From assembly GCF_019599505.1 (NCBI RefSeq), contig NZ_RKLT01000003.1, positions 248,001 through 312,000 on the forward strand: a stretch of 64,000 nt of DNA, given 5' to 3'. Shown here in pieces: positions 63,897 to 64,000 of this stretch (positions are counted from its first letter, which is position 1; each line of letters opens with the position of its first letter). The stretch comes from Haloarcula nitratireducens (GTDB lineage Archaea; Halobacteriota; Halobacteria; Halobacteriales; Haloarculaceae). Under the pieces are notes generated by a model. That model was not told the origin of the DNA. It searched no databases and saw nothing but the letters and a program-made list of their open reading frames with translations. The position numbers and the translations under genes are program-made.

Positions 63897-64000
63897 TGCC
63901 TCCTGGGCTATCAACTTTGATTACGTGGGCGGTGTCTTTATTTCCGGGCGAAGGGGAGTTCGCCACAGTGATGCAGATGCTCCGCCCGCGAACGACGACC

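Overview
The window is a GC-rich chromosomal segment of an extremely halophilic archaeon (class Halobacteria). The evidence is the acidic composition of almost every predicted protein, haloarchaea-restricted families (HalOD1, Bat-type HTH, DICT, PspAB), leaderless genes with a TATA-like box about 25-30 nt upstream of the start codon, RadA, archaeal NMD3 and a complete archaellum assembly operon. I saw no rRNA, recognisable tRNA, CRISPR array, insertion sequence, prophage or plasmid feature.

Layout. 1-5.9 kb: a Lrp/TRASH metal sensor next to a Cys-rich copper-storage-type protein, an asparagine-synthase-like protein without the N-terminal nucleophile Cys, a small zinc finger protein, a PadR regulator, and a winged-helix regulator followed by a three-helix membrane protein. 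5.9-9.9 kb: a UvrD-type helicase, then an RNA ligase divergent from its PIN-domain partner protein. 10-18 kb: mostly small haloarchaeal genes (cupin, zinc ribbons, RHH protein, PHP phosphoesterase), an operon with a RAD55/KaiC-like ATPase, a hexapeptide acyltransferase, a CPBP protease and an aldo/keto reductase. 18-33 kb: a PAS histidine kinase, radA, an alpha/beta hydrolase fused to a membrane domain, pspAB, katG, htpX, an SDR protein, nmd3, a Trm5/TYW2-like methyltransferase, a Gfo/Idh/MocA oxidoreductase, a Tat lipoprotein and an AEC transporter. 33.5-38.2 kb: peptide-type ABC transporter genes with no binding protein. 38.3-39.4 kb: a DUF7344-like HTH and DICT pair. 39.9-41.9 kb: queD-queE-queC for the preQ0/archaeosine pathway. 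41.9-48.1 kb: mgsA, a HalOD1 protein, a Bat-like regulator, a dUTPase, aconitase, a low-GC zinc-ribbon membrane protein and a Na+/H+ antiporter.

48.5-63.9 kb is a motility and taxis island, all on the minus strand. In transcription order it runs cheW, a RAD55/KaiC-like ATPase, a winged-helix regulator, a three-helix membrane protein, archaellin, an acidic protein, a secreted protein, a membrane glycosyltransferase broken by a frameshift, cheY, cheC, cheD, then arlCDE-arlF-arlG-arlH-arlI-arlJ. cheA, cheB and cheR are not in the window.

The observations most worth checking are these. (1) The tandem CheC protein has no ATG/GTG/TTG start that preserves its first domain; its frame is continuous with cheY and begins at an ATA directly after the cheY TAG. 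(2) The membrane glycosyltransferase between archaellin and cheY is split by a one-base deletion. (3) Two paralogous winged-helix plus three-helix-membrane-protein pairs occur, one beside the archaellin gene. (4) A TATA box at 39.6 kb is followed by about 280 nt of hairpin-rich non-coding DNA upstream of queD, a candidate ncRNA. (5) A run of hairpins follows arlJ. Several palindromic operator-like sites sit at promoters.
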